Below are positions 16,715-25,451 of a DNA stretch of 64,000 nucleotides, one piece after another. Numbering within the stretch: the stretch's first letter is position 1; each line of letters starts with the position of its first letter. The position numbers and the translations under genes were made by a program. Under the pieces are notes generated by a model. The model searched no databases. It was not told where the DNA came from and was given only the letters and a program-made list of their open reading frames with translations. Source of the DNA: Trinickia sp. Y13 (GTDB taxonomy: Bacteria > Pseudomonadota > Gammaproteobacteria > Burkholderiales > Burkholderiaceae). The stretch spans positions 620,001 to 684,000 of the forward strand of contig NZ_JAKWFK010000001.1 in assembly GCF_029522115.1 (NCBI RefSeq), written 5' to 3'.

Positions 16715-16974
16715 GTGCGGGCCTGCCGCTCGTGGGCGGCGAAGTGATTTGCCAGTTCGTGCTGCTTCGGTAGCGTGATGCGCGTCCAATGCCCGCGCTT
16801 GTTCGCCATGTCCGGCTTGAAGTCGGGGGCGGGCGGCGCGACGGGTGCGGCGTTCGCCCGCGCAGCCGCCAGCGCCGCGCGCGCGGTGACGCTGTCGAGC
16901 GCCGTGGTATGTATCGGTGCCGCGAAGCACGAAGCCGAGAGCAATGCCATTGTTGCCAGTGTCGAGACTTTCAT
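16711..16974 (-). CDS. Small secreted/periplasmic protein of unknown function
   Basis: An 87-residue precursor with a clear signal peptide (MKVSTLATMALLSASCFA, cleavage near AAP). The mature part is about 68 residues, Ala/Pro-rich, then basic with His residues (KRGHWTRITLPKQHELANHFAAHERQ). The start is decided by a strong AGGAGGT about seven bases before the ATG. It is coupled by ATGA to the DUF2795 gene. I recognise no family. Confidence 0.7.
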   Translation of the reverse strand: MKVSTLATMALLSASCFAAPIHTTALDSVTARAALAAARANAAPVAPPAPDFKPDMANKRGHWTRITLPKQHELANHFAAHERQART

Positions 16975-17082
16975 GGCTCGACCTCCTTCCTCGAAAGAGC
17001 GTGCGTACCGCCGATGCAGCCAGACCGTCAGTCCGATCGATGTCGGCTTGCACCGACACTCGGTGCAGCACGCCTCGTGCCT

Positions 17083-17110
17083 AACCCCCTATCTGCCCAG
17101 ATAGGGGTTT
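17083..17110. terminator. Bidirectional hairpin next to the Ntn-hydrolase gene
   Basis: CCCCTATCT and AGATAGGGG pair perfectly around a GCCC loop, flanked by short A/T runs on both sides. It lies just past the stop of the minus-strand hydrolase gene. The T-runs are only three bases, so it is a weak terminator. Confidence 0.5.
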
Positions 17111-18446
17111 ACCGCAGCACCTCGAAGCGCGTCCACGGCCAGGAAGGCCGGTCGCGCATGTAACCGTTGAGCCAATTCCATTGCGGATGGCGCTTCATGA
17201 ACGCTTGCGCGTCGAACGGCCTGCCGCACGGGTGCCCCCAGCGCGCCCAAAATGCCAGGTCGCGCGCCATTTCGCTGTCCACCACTTTGCCGTCGTTCGC
17301 GCCCCATGGGTTGAACGGGCCGTGGTCGGATGCGCCAAAGCGTGCATCGTCGAGTTCCAAATGACCGCAGATGGTGCGCGAGCAGGGGTTGTCGTCCCGA
17401 TTCAGATAGACGTCGTGGTGATCTGCGAGCATTTGCTTGGCGAGTTCGAGGTCGATCTTGCCGTGGTGCAATTCGGCCAACTGCATGAACCGCAACCGGC
17501 GCGCCCCGTTCTTGCGCACGTCGGTGTAGTCCTCGCCTTCGCCAATGCATTCCTGGTTGCGAATCTTCAAATCCGTGGCGGTGTTGTCGCCGCTGTAAAA
17601 CCCGTCCTTCGTGCTCTCGAAGCCGGAATAGCGCAAGCCGAGCTCGTAACGAGCGATCTCGCCCGTCTTCGTGTCGCCGAGCAACCAACTATTCGCGTAG
17701 CCGCCGTTGTTCGACAACGAGAACATTTCGCACCAATCGCCGATGCTGTTGGCGTATTGGGTGGCGCGGCGCGATCGATAGAACTCGGGTGCGCCGGCGC
17801 TGTTGTAGCCGGCGAAGTTCGAAATCGTCGTTTCGGTGATCATGAGTCCGGCCGAGGTGACCCAAAAATCGGTCAGGCTCGAAATGCAACCCGGCAGTCC
17901 TTGCATCAACATCCGATGCCCAGAGTCGGGCACGATGTCGAAGACGACATTGAACGCATCGCCGGCCGCATAGCGGTCCCATGAGTTGTGCGCCATGACG
18001 ATGCGGCCGTCGCGCGTGGCGCTGCCGGTGGCGATGAACGCGCTGCAGTGATGCCCGCGCCGGCCGCGCCAGGGCTTGGCGCCCAAATGCGGGTCGCGTG
18101 CGGCCACTTGTGCCGGCCACCAACTCTGCAGCAGGTCCATGTAGCCGTTCCACGCCAGGACTTCCTCGAACGGCAGCTTCGCGCCGTCGGCGATGCCCTG
18201 GATCTCGTCCGCGAATTCGGTGTCGAGCTTCGCCGAAAACTGCGCGAGCGCCGCTTTGGTGAAGGTCTCGAAATCTTCTCCCGTGTCCCAGCGAGCCAAG
18301 TACTTGGCCGTGCGGATCGCGTTGTTGATCTCGGCAGCCAGCAATTGGCCGTGCTGCTCGCCCCGATCGTAGGGCTCGCCTTCGATATGCACGAAAATCC
18401 AACCCGCTTGGTCGCGGCGCACGGCATCGAGGGACGGTTCGCTCAT
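17109..18446 (-). CDS. C45-peptidase / phospholipase-B-like Ntn-hydrolase
   Basis: A 445-residue protein resembling the linear-amide/acyltransferase (C45) and phospholipase-B-like Ntn-hydrolases. The probable nucleophile is Cys134 in GHHCSAFIA, followed by the typical GRIVMAHNSWD. A later segment, GLPGCISSLTDFWVTSAGLMITETTI, has the phospholipase-B-like pattern. In this class the precursor is usually cut before the Cys, which would give an N-terminal fragment of 133 residues and a larger catalytic part. No signal peptide is visible, so a cytosolic amide or acyl hydrolase is likely. Substrate is unknown. It stands alone, with the ClcB-type gene ending upstream. Confidence 0.72.
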   Translation of the reverse strand: MSEPSLDAVRRDQAGWIFVHIEGEPYDRGEQHGQLLAAEINNAIRTAKYLARWDTGEDFETFTKAALAQFSAKLDTEFADEIQGIADGAKLPFEEVLAWNGYMDLLQSWWPAQVAARDPHLGAKPWRGRRGHHCSAFIATGSATRDGRIVMAHNSWDRYAAGDAFNVVFDIVPDSGHRMLMQGLPGCISSLTDFWVTSAGLMITETTISNFAGYNSAGAPEFYRSRRATQYANSIGDWCEMFSLSNNGGYANSWLLGDTKTGEIARYELGLRYSGFESTKDGFYSGDNTATDLKIRNQECIGEGEDYTDVRKNGARRLRFMQLAELHHGKIDLELAKQMLADHHDVYLNRDDNPCSRTICGHLELDDARFGASDHGPFNPWGANDGKVVDSEMARDLAFWARWGHPCGRPFDAQAFMKRHPQWNWLNGYMRDRPSWPWTRFEVLR

Positions 18447-18602
18447 CTTCGCTCCGAATCGACTAATCGATCGAAAGGGCTGCGCTCAGGCGCCATGGGT
18501 GCGGCGCGCGGCAGGCTCGGCGGCCTGCTTTCATTGTAGAAAATATGTGGCGCTTTGCCATCGGCGCGTGCGCGCGTTACGCGCCGGGCGCCGGTGCGCC
18601 GG

Positions 18603-20483
18603 TCAGATAGAGGGATTCATCCGACGGTAGGCATCGAGCAGCGACGTTTTGTAGACGGCGCCGACGAGCGTGGGCTCCTGCGTGCTCGCGACGACGGGCA
18701 AGCGCTCTCCTTGGAACACGAGGAAGCGTTGCAACGCCAGGGCGATCGGCATATCGGGCGTGAGGACGGCGAATTCCGGTTGCAGATAATCGGCGGCGGT
18801 GCGCGCGGAAGTGTCGCGCTTCTCGAGCAGATCGGAGGTGATGTCCTTCAAGGCCACGACGCCGCGGAAATGCCCGGCGTCGTCGGTGACGTAAAGGTAC
18901 TTCACGGGGTATTCGAGGAACACGCGCGTCATGTCATGCACGCTTGCGCCAAGCGGCACCACGGTATCGGCCGGTTTGACGAGCTCGCGCACCTGAGCTG
19001 CGCGCAGCCGCATCCGTTCCTGCTCGTCCGCATGGCGGCGCAGCGTGATTTCGTACATCGACGTCTTGTTGATCGCACGGGCGACGAAATACGCGACGAC
19101 GCATGACAGCATCAGCGGCAGCACCACCTGATAGCTGAGCGTCATCTCGAAGATCATGAGAATCGCCATCAGCGGGGCTTGCGTCGCACCGGCCAGGAAC
19201 GCGCCCATGCCCACCATCGCATAGGCGAACGCGCCCGAGGTGCCATGCGGCCAAAAGCCGTGGATCAGCAAGCCGAACAACGAGCCGAGCGTCGCGCCGA
19301 CGAACAGCGTAGGCGTGAAGACGCCGCCCACGGCGCCCGAGCCCACCGTGGCCGCCGTTGCAACGATCTTGCACACGAGCACGACGACGAGCGCCGTCCA
19401 GGTCCACGGCGAATGCAGGATCGAATTGACGACGCTGTAACCGTTGCCCCACACCTCGGGTGTCCAGACCGAGACGATGCCCACGACGAGGCCGCCGAGC
19501 GCCAGGCGTAGCGGCAAGGGCAGGGGCAGGCGCTTAAAGCGCGCGCGCGATGCTTCGATCAGGTGCAGGAACTGCGGCGCGACGAAGCCGCACAGAAAGC
19601 CGAGCGCGACGAAGAGCATGACTTCGGGGCCGGCGACCGCGGGGAACTCCGGCATCTCGTACGGCGGCTTATAGCCCGAGAACTCGCGCATGACGATGTT
19701 CGCCACGACGGACGAAACGACGACGGGGCCGAAGTTTTCCATCGCGATCGAGCCCAGCACGATTTCCGTGACGAAGAACGCGCCGGCGATGGGGGCGCTG
19801 TAGGCCGAGGTGATCCCCGCGGCGGCGCCGCAGGCAACGAGCAAACGCAGACGCGGCGGATCGAAATGGACCCAGCGGCCGACGACCGAGCCGGCCAGCG
19901 CGGCCAACTGCACCATGGGCCCCTCGCGCCCGATCGAGCCGCCGCAACCGATCGTGAACAGCGACGAAACGCTGCGCCAGACGCTTTGCCACACGGGCAC
20001 GACGCCATCGCCGATCGAGATCGCCTCCATGTAATCGGAGTTCGCGTGCTTATCCGCGCTGCGGCGCGCGACGACGAGAAAGCCGCCCGCAACGAGCCCG
20101 CCGGCCGCGGGCAACCAGATTCGAATGGTCCAGGGCAGCGCGCGCGCCATGGCGACGAAGCTCCCCGTGTGGCGTGTGAAGGCCCACTGGAAGGCATCGA
20201 TCCCGTGGCGGAACGCGACCGTCGCAAAGGCGCCGAGCACGCCGACGACCACGGCCCACACGAGCATGGTGTGGGCCTCCGAGAGGCGAAACAGCGATTG
20301 TGCGCGGGTGCGCAGGCGAAGCAGGAATGAAAGCACGGAAAAAGCGGAGGCTTGCGGTTCGAGGGCGTCGGGACGAGCGCAAGGATAGCATCGGCTGGAC
20401 TCGCTCGATGCGCGCGGCTTGCTCGATGTGCCCGCCGCGCCCTGGGCCGACGGGCTGACGCCCGGTTCGCTCTGTTGCGCCAT
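18603..20483 (-). CDS. clcB: ClcB-like voltage-gated chloride channel/antiporter with CBS pair
   Basis: A 626-residue CLC protein. About 65 low-complexity residues precede the first helix. The family signature GSIGREGPMVQ holds the gating Glu, and GAVGGVFTPTLFVGA is the third selectivity segment. The first canonical segment (GSGIP) is replaced by SDYMEAISIGDG, a pattern of ClcB-type proteins. The C-terminal 130 residues form two CBS domains (KYLYVTDDAGHFRGVVALKDITSDL and RLPVVAST...LVGAVYKTSLLDAY), which probably sense nucleotides. It starts three bases after the GST stop and probably shares its transcript. It acts in the inner membrane in chloride/proton exchange or conductance. Confidence 0.88.
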   Translation of the reverse strand: MAQQSEPGVSPSAQGAAGTSSKPRASSESSRCYPCARPDALEPQASAFSVLSFLLRLRTRAQSLFRLSEAHTMLVWAVVVGVLGAFATVAFRHGIDAFQWAFTRHTGSFVAMARALPWTIRIWLPAAGGLVAGGFLVVARRSADKHANSDYMEAISIGDGVVPVWQSVWRSVSSLFTIGCGGSIGREGPMVQLAALAGSVVGRWVHFDPPRLRLLVACGAAAGITSAYSAPIAGAFFVTEIVLGSIAMENFGPVVVSSVVANIVMREFSGYKPPYEMPEFPAVAGPEVMLFVALGFLCGFVAPQFLHLIEASRARFKRLPLPLPLRLALGGLVVGIVSVWTPEVWGNGYSVVNSILHSPWTWTALVVVLVCKIVATAATVGSGAVGGVFTPTLFVGATLGSLFGLLIHGFWPHGTSGAFAYAMVGMGAFLAGATQAPLMAILMIFEMTLSYQVVLPLMLSCVVAYFVARAINKTSMYEITLRRHADEQERMRLRAAQVRELVKPADTVVPLGASVHDMTRVFLEYPVKYLYVTDDAGHFRGVVALKDITSDLLEKRDTSARTAADYLQPEFAVLTPDMPIALALQRFLVFQGERLPVVASTQEPTLVGAVYKTSLLDAYRRMNPSI

Positions 20484-20486
20484 GCA

Positions 20487-21221
20487 CTAGTGCGCCGGGG
20501 CGTCCAGTTCGGGGTAATGCCTGAAAATGCCGGTTTCGTTGAACGGCAGCCGGCGCTCGGAAGCCACGTAGGCAGCGATGTTCGGGCGCGCAGCGACCGC
20601 CTTGCGCAGCGCGGCCAGCCGCGGATAGTGCGAGGCGAAGCGGGCGCTCGCGCGCGGAAACGCGTAATGGAGCCCCTCGATCACTTGAAACATCGACAAG
20701 TCGGCGTACGTGAGCGTGGCGCCGACGAGGTGGCGATCGCCCTGCGGGTTTTGCGCGAGCGTGCGCTCGAAATAGCGCAGGAATTTCGGCATGCGATGGG
20801 CCAGAAAATCGGCGGCGCGCGCTTTGGCCGGCGCTTTTTGCTCCTCGTAGTACTGGCCGCTCGCGATCGGATGATGAGTGTCGTGAACCTCGGTGACGAG
20901 ATCGGCGATCGTGAGCTGCAGGCCATGCACCGCGTAGCGCAAGTCGTTTTCCGGCGAAAGGCCCAGCTTCGGGCCGAGGTAGAGCAAGATGTTGGCCGTT
21001 TGCGAGACGATGAGATCGCCATCCTTCAAGAACGGCGGCGCGAACGGCAGGTAGGGCTCGGCCTTGCTGTTCAACACCGCGATGAGCGCCGACTCGCCTT
21101 GCCCCGGCGCATCGGCGCCGCGCGCGATGTCGACGTACGGCGCTTGCGCCTCTTCCAGCGCAAGGCGAACGAATTCGCCGCGACCTTGCAATCCGTCCCA
21201 GTAGTAGAGCTCGTATGGCAT
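20487..21221 (-). CDS. Glutathione S-transferase
   Basis: A 244-residue GST. The thioredoxin-like N-domain starts YELYYWDGLQGRGEFVRLALEEA with a Tyr near the N-terminus, as in sigma/alpha/mu-like enzymes, and has the cis-Pro/SNAIL-like motif (SQTANILLYLG). The helical C-domain has LTYADLSMFQVIEGL. It should conjugate glutathione or handle glutathionylated compounds in the cytosol; the substrate is unknown. It lies directly upstream of the ClcB-type gene with almost no gap. Confidence 0.85.
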   Translation of the reverse strand: MPYELYYWDGLQGRGEFVRLALEEAQAPYVDIARGADAPGQGESALIAVLNSKAEPYLPFAPPFLKDGDLIVSQTANILLYLGPKLGLSPENDLRYAVHGLQLTIADLVTEVHDTHHPIASGQYYEEQKAPAKARAADFLAHRMPKFLRYFERTLAQNPQGDRHLVGATLTYADLSMFQVIEGLHYAFPRASARFASHYPRLAALRKAVAARPNIAAYVASERRLPFNETGIFRHYPELDAPAH

Positions 21222-21302
21222 GTTCGTCCTTTCGAAAAGGCAGCGCGTCGAGCGCCCATGGCCGCTCGACGCGCGCGTAGTTCGCTCGCTAGATCCAGAG
21301 CG

Positions 21303-22391
21303 TTACGCGAATAGACGCTCGACGCCCCATGTGAGGGCGAGGCCGCCGACCATGAGCCAAAGGTAAAGGATAAAGCCCGTTGCCAAGGCGCGGGGGCCGG
21401 CTTTGCGCACTTGCGCCACTTGCGTCTCGATCCCGAGCGCTGTCATCGCCATCGTCAGTGCGAACGTGTCGAGCATATTGACCGCTTGCGTCGCGGCTTG
21501 CGGCAGCACCTGAAGCGAGTTGACGAGCACGCAGGCGAGAAAGCCCAGCGCGAACCAGGGCACGGCGAGCTTGCGCGCCGCGGGCGCGGCACCGTGCTTG
21601 CCGCCCGCCGTTGCGGGCGCGGCGCGGCGGGGCGCCCGGGCGAGCCACACGCCGAGCACGAGCAACACGGGCACGAGCAGCATCACGCGGGTCATTTTCA
21701 CGATCGTGGCGATGTGCGTCGCTTCGGGGCTGACGTTGCTCGCGGCGCCGACCACTTGCGCCACCTCATGGATCGTGCCGCCGAAAAAGAGGCCTACGCC
21801 GAGCGTGTCGAGATGCAGCCAACCGGCGCGGTACATCAGCGGATAAAGGAACATGGACAAGGTGCCGAACAATACGACGCTGCCCACTGCGACCGCGCTT
21901 TTTTCCGGCTTCGATTGCAGCGTGGATTCGAACGCCAGCACGGCGGCCGCGCCGCAGATCGCGCTGCCGGCTGCGTTGAGGATGGCCGTGTCGCGGTCGA
22001 GCTTCATCAGTTTCATGCCCAGCCACGTGCCGAAGATCAACGTGCTCACGACAACACCGATCGACACGGTCAGCCCGGCAAGCCCGACTTGCGCGATTTC
22101 TTGCAAGCTCACGCGAAGGCCGAAGAAAGCGACGGCGATGCGCAGCAGCTTGCGTGCGGAGAAGTTGACGCCGGCCGCCCAGTGGGCGGGCATGCCGGCG
22201 CGCAGCGTGTTGCCGTAGACGGCGCCCGCGGCGATGCCGACGATGAGCGGGCTGATGCCGAGCGCCGCGATAGCGGGCAACGCCGCGAGCCGCGTGACCG
22301 CCGCGGCGAACAGCGCGACGAACAAAATACCGTTGAGTTGGCCGTGCGGTTCGATCCGCGCCGGCGCCGATAGGGTGGGAGAGCTGGACAT
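21303..22391 (-). CDS. yeiH: YeiH/UPF0324 family putative sulfate/sulfite exporter
   Basis: A 362-residue integral membrane protein with about ten hydrophobic segments. Family stretches include ISPLIVGIAAGAVYGN, ARKLLRIAVAFFGLRVSLQEI, NAAGSAICGAAAVLAF and GTIHEVAQVVGAA. UPF0324 members are annotated as putative sulfate exporters, and the family is often linked to sulfite or organosulfur metabolism. A variable Ala/Arg-rich cytoplasmic loop lies near residues 255-275. It is divergent from a YeiE-type LysR gene, the same arrangement as in E. coli, which supports both calls. Confidence 0.87.
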   Translation of the reverse strand: MSSSPTLSAPARIEPHGQLNGILFVALFAAAVTRLAALPAIAALGISPLIVGIAAGAVYGNTLRAGMPAHWAAGVNFSARKLLRIAVAFFGLRVSLQEIAQVGLAGLTVSIGVVVSTLIFGTWLGMKLMKLDRDTAILNAAGSAICGAAAVLAFESTLQSKPEKSAVAVGSVVLFGTLSMFLYPLMYRAGWLHLDTLGVGLFFGGTIHEVAQVVGAASNVSPEATHIATIVKMTRVMLLVPVLLVLGVWLARAPRRAAPATAGGKHGAAPAARKLAVPWFALGFLACVLVNSLQVLPQAATQAVNMLDTFALTMAMTALGIETQVAQVRKAGPRALATGFILYLWLMVGGLALTWGVERLFA

Positions 22392-22475
22392 CGTCTTGCC
22401 TCTTTGCGGCGTTTTTGATGGGCTAATCCTATCTGGGAGATAAGCTTATGAAAAATCGTCATTTGTGACGTAACA

Positions 22476-22492
22476 TATCGGCAGAGCCGATA
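22476..22492. promoter_or_regulatory. LysR-type operator between yeiH and yeiE
   Basis: TATCGGC-AGA-GCCGATA is a perfect dyad containing ATC-N9-GAT, the classic LysR-family site. It lies 11 bp before the regulator ATG and about 85 bp before yeiH. Autoregulation and control of yeiH are the likely roles. Confidence 0.6.
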
Positions 22493-22503
22493 CATTTCTC
22501 GCC

Positions 22504-23412
22504 ATGACCCCTGATCAACTGATAACGTTCGCCGCCGTCGCCGAACAGCTGAACATCAGCCGCGCCGCGCTCGCTTTGCATTTGTCGCAACCGGCGGTCT
22601 CAGGACAGCTTCGGCAACTGCAGGACGAGTTCGGGGAGCCGCTCTATCGGCGCGACGGGCGGGGCGTGCAGCTCACGCCGAGCGGCGCGCAGCTCGCCGA
22701 CTACGCCGCGAAGCTGCGCGACACGTTCCGCCAAGCCCAGGCCTATCGCGATGCACTTCGCGGCGTGGCGAAAGGCACCTTGCGCATCGCCGCGAGCACG
22801 ACCATCGCGAGCTATGTGCTGCCGTATCTGATTGCCGAGTTCCAACGCCGCTTTCCGCAGGTGGAAGTTCAGACGGCAGGGGGCAACACCGGCGAGATCG
22901 TGGCCTCGCTTGCGTCGCTGGACGTGGCGATGATCGAGGGGCCGGTGGGTTCGGGCTTGCCCGAAGGAACGGGCGTGCGGAGCTGGCGCGAGGATGAAAT
23001 CGTCGCGATCGCGCCACGGGGCCATGCGCTGGCGGTCGAAGCGGCGCAGCGCGGGACGGCTCCGACGCTCGCGCAGGTGGGCGCCTATCCCCTCGTCATG
23101 CGCGAGGAGGGCTCGGGCGTGAGACAGTTCGTCGAGCAGTCGTTCGAGGCTGCGGGCGTCGCGCCGCGCGTGGCGCTCGCGGTAGCCGGCGTGGAAGGGG
23201 TGAAAGAAGCCGTGCGCGCCGGGATGGGGGTGGGCTTCATCTCGGCGATGGCGATGCGGCACGAGGATGGCGCGCTCGCTGCGCTTTCGCTCGGGCCCGC
23301 TCCGCTGACACGCCATTTTTCGATTTTGGTTCCACACGAAGGCGCTCCTTCGCGGGTCGCTACCGGTTTTTTGGCGTTGTGCGAAAGCGAGCCGCCCGTC
23401 GGGGCGCGGTAA
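22504..23412 (+). CDS. yeiE: LysR-family regulator (YeiE/CysB-like)
   Basis: A 302-residue LysR-type regulator. The N-terminal winged helix (residues 1-60) reads TPDQLITFAAVAEQLNISRAALAL...QPAVSGQLRQLQDEFG. The rest is a two-lobe effector domain (GTLRIAASTTIASYVLPYL near residue 90). It is divergent from yeiH and almost certainly regulates it via the intervening dyad. E. coli YeiE responds to sulfite stress, but that ligand is not proven here. Confidence 0.86.
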   Translation: MTPDQLITFAAVAEQLNISRAALALHLSQPAVSGQLRQLQDEFGEPLYRRDGRGVQLTPSGAQLADYAAKLRDTFRQAQAYRDALRGVAKGTLRIAASTTIASYVLPYLIAEFQRRFPQVEVQTAGGNTGEIVASLASLDVAMIEGPVGSGLPEGTGVRSWREDEIVAIAPRGHALAVEAAQRGTAPTLAQVGAYPLVMREEGSGVRQFVEQSFEAAGVAPRVALAVAGVEGVKEAVRAGMGVGFISAMAMRHEDGALAALSLGPAPLTRHFSILVPHEGAPSRVATGFLALCESEPPVGAR

Positions 23413-23572
23413 CCGGCGTGGGGCCACGGGCGAGCGCACGGTCGCCGCGACGCGCACGGCTGGTGTAGTCGGGGCAGGCCGCGTGTAGGGATTTCCATGA
23501 TGGCGCGGTCGCGGACCGGCAGTGCAAGATCCAGGCTGATCGAGCGGTTCGCTCGTTTTTTTGGAATTTTGT

Positions 23573-23586
23573 TGGAACCGGTTCCA
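23573..23586. promoter_or_regulatory. PtxS-type operator of the kgu operon
   Basis: TGGAACCGGTTCCA is a perfect 14-bp palindrome with a CG centre, 39 bp before kguE. It differs from the Pseudomonas PtxS operator (TGAAACCGGTTTCA) by one symmetric base per arm. The ptxS gene at the operon's end supplies the cognate LacI-type repressor. Confidence 0.8.
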
Positions 23587-23625
23587 TTTGTCTTTTCATC
23601 TTTTCATACGGACCAAACGCGGACT

Positions 23626-24390
23626 ATGACTGAAGTTGCAATCGTGGCGAACGCGTTTGGCGCGCAGGCGGTGCGTCTTCGGGGCCACGACGCGTGGATC
23701 GATCTCGCCGCGCGGGCGGGGGCGACGGGCTTCGAGGTGCGACGCGAGCTTTTCGCCGATGAGGCCGATGCGTCGCCCGAGGCGTTGCGCGCGCTTGGTG
23801 CCGACATCGCCGCCCGTGGGTTGTGGGCGGTTTATTCGACGCCCTGCGAACTGTATGGTGATGACGGGGCGCTCGACGCGGCGGCGTTGTCCAAGGCGCA
23901 CGCGCAGGCGGATGCGCTCGGTGCACGCTGGGTGAAGCTGCAATTGGGGGGCTTTCGCGGCCAAGCGCATGCGGGCGCGATCGCTGGCGTGACCGGTGGA
24001 CGCAGGGCGCGGCTCGTCGTCGAGAACGGACAAAGCGAGCGCAGCGGTGCGATGGCTCAGTTCGTCGATTTGTTTGCGGCGCTCGAGCGCGAAGGCGCCC
24101 CGCGGCTGCTCGGGATGACGTTCGACATCGGCAATTGGTCGTGGGCCGGTCAAGCGCCGCTCGATGCGGCCCGCGCGCTGGCGAGCCACGTCGAGTACGT
24201 CCATTGCAAATCGTCGCAAGGCGAGGGCGCGAGGCGGTTTCCGATCGCTCCGTCGATCGACGATCCGCTGTTCGCTGCCGTATTCGGGATGTTGCCGCGC
24301 ACCGCGCCGCGTGCGATCGAGTTTCCGCTCGACCCGAGCCGCGCAGCCGGCGACGCACGGAACTGGGTCGCATGGCTCGCGGCGGCGTGA
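23626..24390 (+). CDS. kguE: 2-ketogluconate operon epimerase-like protein
   Basis: A 254-residue sugar-phosphate isomerase/epimerase (xylose-isomerase-like TIM barrel). Features are ARGLWAVYSTPCELY, KLQLGGF, RARLVVENGQ, and LLGMTFDIGNW with the typical metal-binding acidic and His residues; VEYVHCKSSQGEG carries a late His. In pseudomonads kguE is the first gene of the 2-ketogluconate catabolic operon, but its exact reaction is not settled. The ATG at 23626 is chosen because similarity begins there; the open frame upstream covers the PtxS operator and is non-coding. It is followed by kguK, kguT and kguD in the same order as in Pseudomonas. Confidence 0.85.
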   Translation: MTEVAIVANAFGAQAVRLRGHDAWIDLAARAGATGFEVRRELFADEADASPEALRALGADIAARGLWAVYSTPCELYGDDGALDAAALSKAHAQADALGARWVKLQLGGFRGQAHAGAIAGVTGGRRARLVVENGQSERSGAMAQFVDLFAALEREGAPRLLGMTFDIGNWSWAGQAPLDAARALASHVEYVHCKSSQGEGARRFPIAPSIDDPLFAAVFGMLPRTAPRAIEFPLDPSRAAGDARNWVAWLAAA

Positions 24391-24457
24391 GACGCGGCAC
24401 GCGTGGTTACTTGGCAAGCGGCCGGTTGAGCCGCTTTATCGACACTTGGAGGCATCG

Positions 24458-25417
24458 ATGTCTATTTCGCTCGACGTTTTGACCTACGGAGAGGCCATGG
24501 CGCTTTTCGTCGCCGACGAAACGGGGCCGCTCGAGTCCGTTGAGCATTTTACGAGGCGGATCGCGGGCGCGGACCTGAACGTGGCCATCGGCTTGTCGCG
24601 GCTCGGCTTCGGCGTGGGCTACCTGAGCCGCGTCGGCGCCGACGCATTCGGGCGTTACGTGCTCGCCACGCTAGCGAGCGAGGGCATCGACGCGAGTCAC
24701 GTGAGCGTCGACCCGCGCTATCCGACCGGGTTCCAGATGAAAGGCAAGCAAACCGATGGGCGCGACCCGGCCGTCGAGTACTTCCGCAAGGGATCCGCCG
24801 CGAGTCACCTGTCGCTCGACGATTTCGACGCCGCATACGTGGGCGCGGCTCGCCATCTGCATTTGACCGGCGTTGCGCCTGCGATCTCGGCCACCTCGCG
24901 AGAATTGGCGTTTCGCCTCGCCGAGTCGATGCGCGAGCAGGGCAAGACGATCTCGTTCGATCCCAATTTGCGCCCGACGCTGTGGCCGTCGCGCGAGACG
25001 ATGGCTGCCACGCTCAACGCGCTGGCGGCGCTCTCGGACTGGGTGTTGCCCGGGCTAGGCGAAGGCGTCGCACTCACCGGCTACGACACGCCCGAGGACA
25101 TCGCGCGGTTCTACCTCGACCAGGGATCGCGCGGCGTGATCGTCAAGCTCGGCGCGCAGGGCGCTTATTTCCGCACCGCGGACGAATCCGGTTACGTCGC
25201 CGCGCAGCCTGTCGGCAACGTCGTCGATACGGTGGGCGCGGGCGATGGCTTCGCCGTGGGCGTCGTCAGCGCCTTGCTGGAAGGCCGCGATTGGCTGACG
25301 GCCGTGACCCGCGGCAATCGAATCGGCGCGCTCGCGATTCAGGTGATCGGCGATTCCGAGGGCTTGCCCACGCGCGCCGAGCTCGAACGCATCGAAACTT
25401 CCGCTGCATCCGTCTAA
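24458..25417 (+). CDS. kguK: 2-ketogluconate kinase (PfkB family)
   Basis: A 319-residue ribokinase/PfkB sugar kinase that phosphorylates 2-ketogluconate with ATP in the cytosol. Motifs are the N-terminal glycine segment GADLNVAIGLSRLG, SRVGADAFGRYVL and ISFDPNLRPTLW. The C-terminal PfkB signature DTVGAGDGFAVG contains the catalytic base Asp263. The start at 24458 has a strong GGAGG; the open frame upstream lies over kguE and is a shadow. 2-keto-3-deoxygluconate kinases look very similar, so the substrate call rests on the operon context. Confidence 0.87.
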   Translation: MSISLDVLTYGEAMALFVADETGPLESVEHFTRRIAGADLNVAIGLSRLGFGVGYLSRVGADAFGRYVLATLASEGIDASHVSVDPRYPTGFQMKGKQTDGRDPAVEYFRKGSAASHLSLDDFDAAYVGAARHLHLTGVAPAISATSRELAFRLAESMREQGKTISFDPNLRPTLWPSRETMAATLNALAALSDWVLPGLGEGVALTGYDTPEDIARFYLDQGSRGVIVKLGAQGAYFRTADESGYVAAQPVGNVVDTVGAGDGFAVGVVSALLEGRDWLTAVTRGNRIGALAIQVIGDSEGLPTRAELERIETSAASV

Positions 25418-25451
25418 CCCCTTTCCAACGCGGCCCATGGAGGAGACAACC

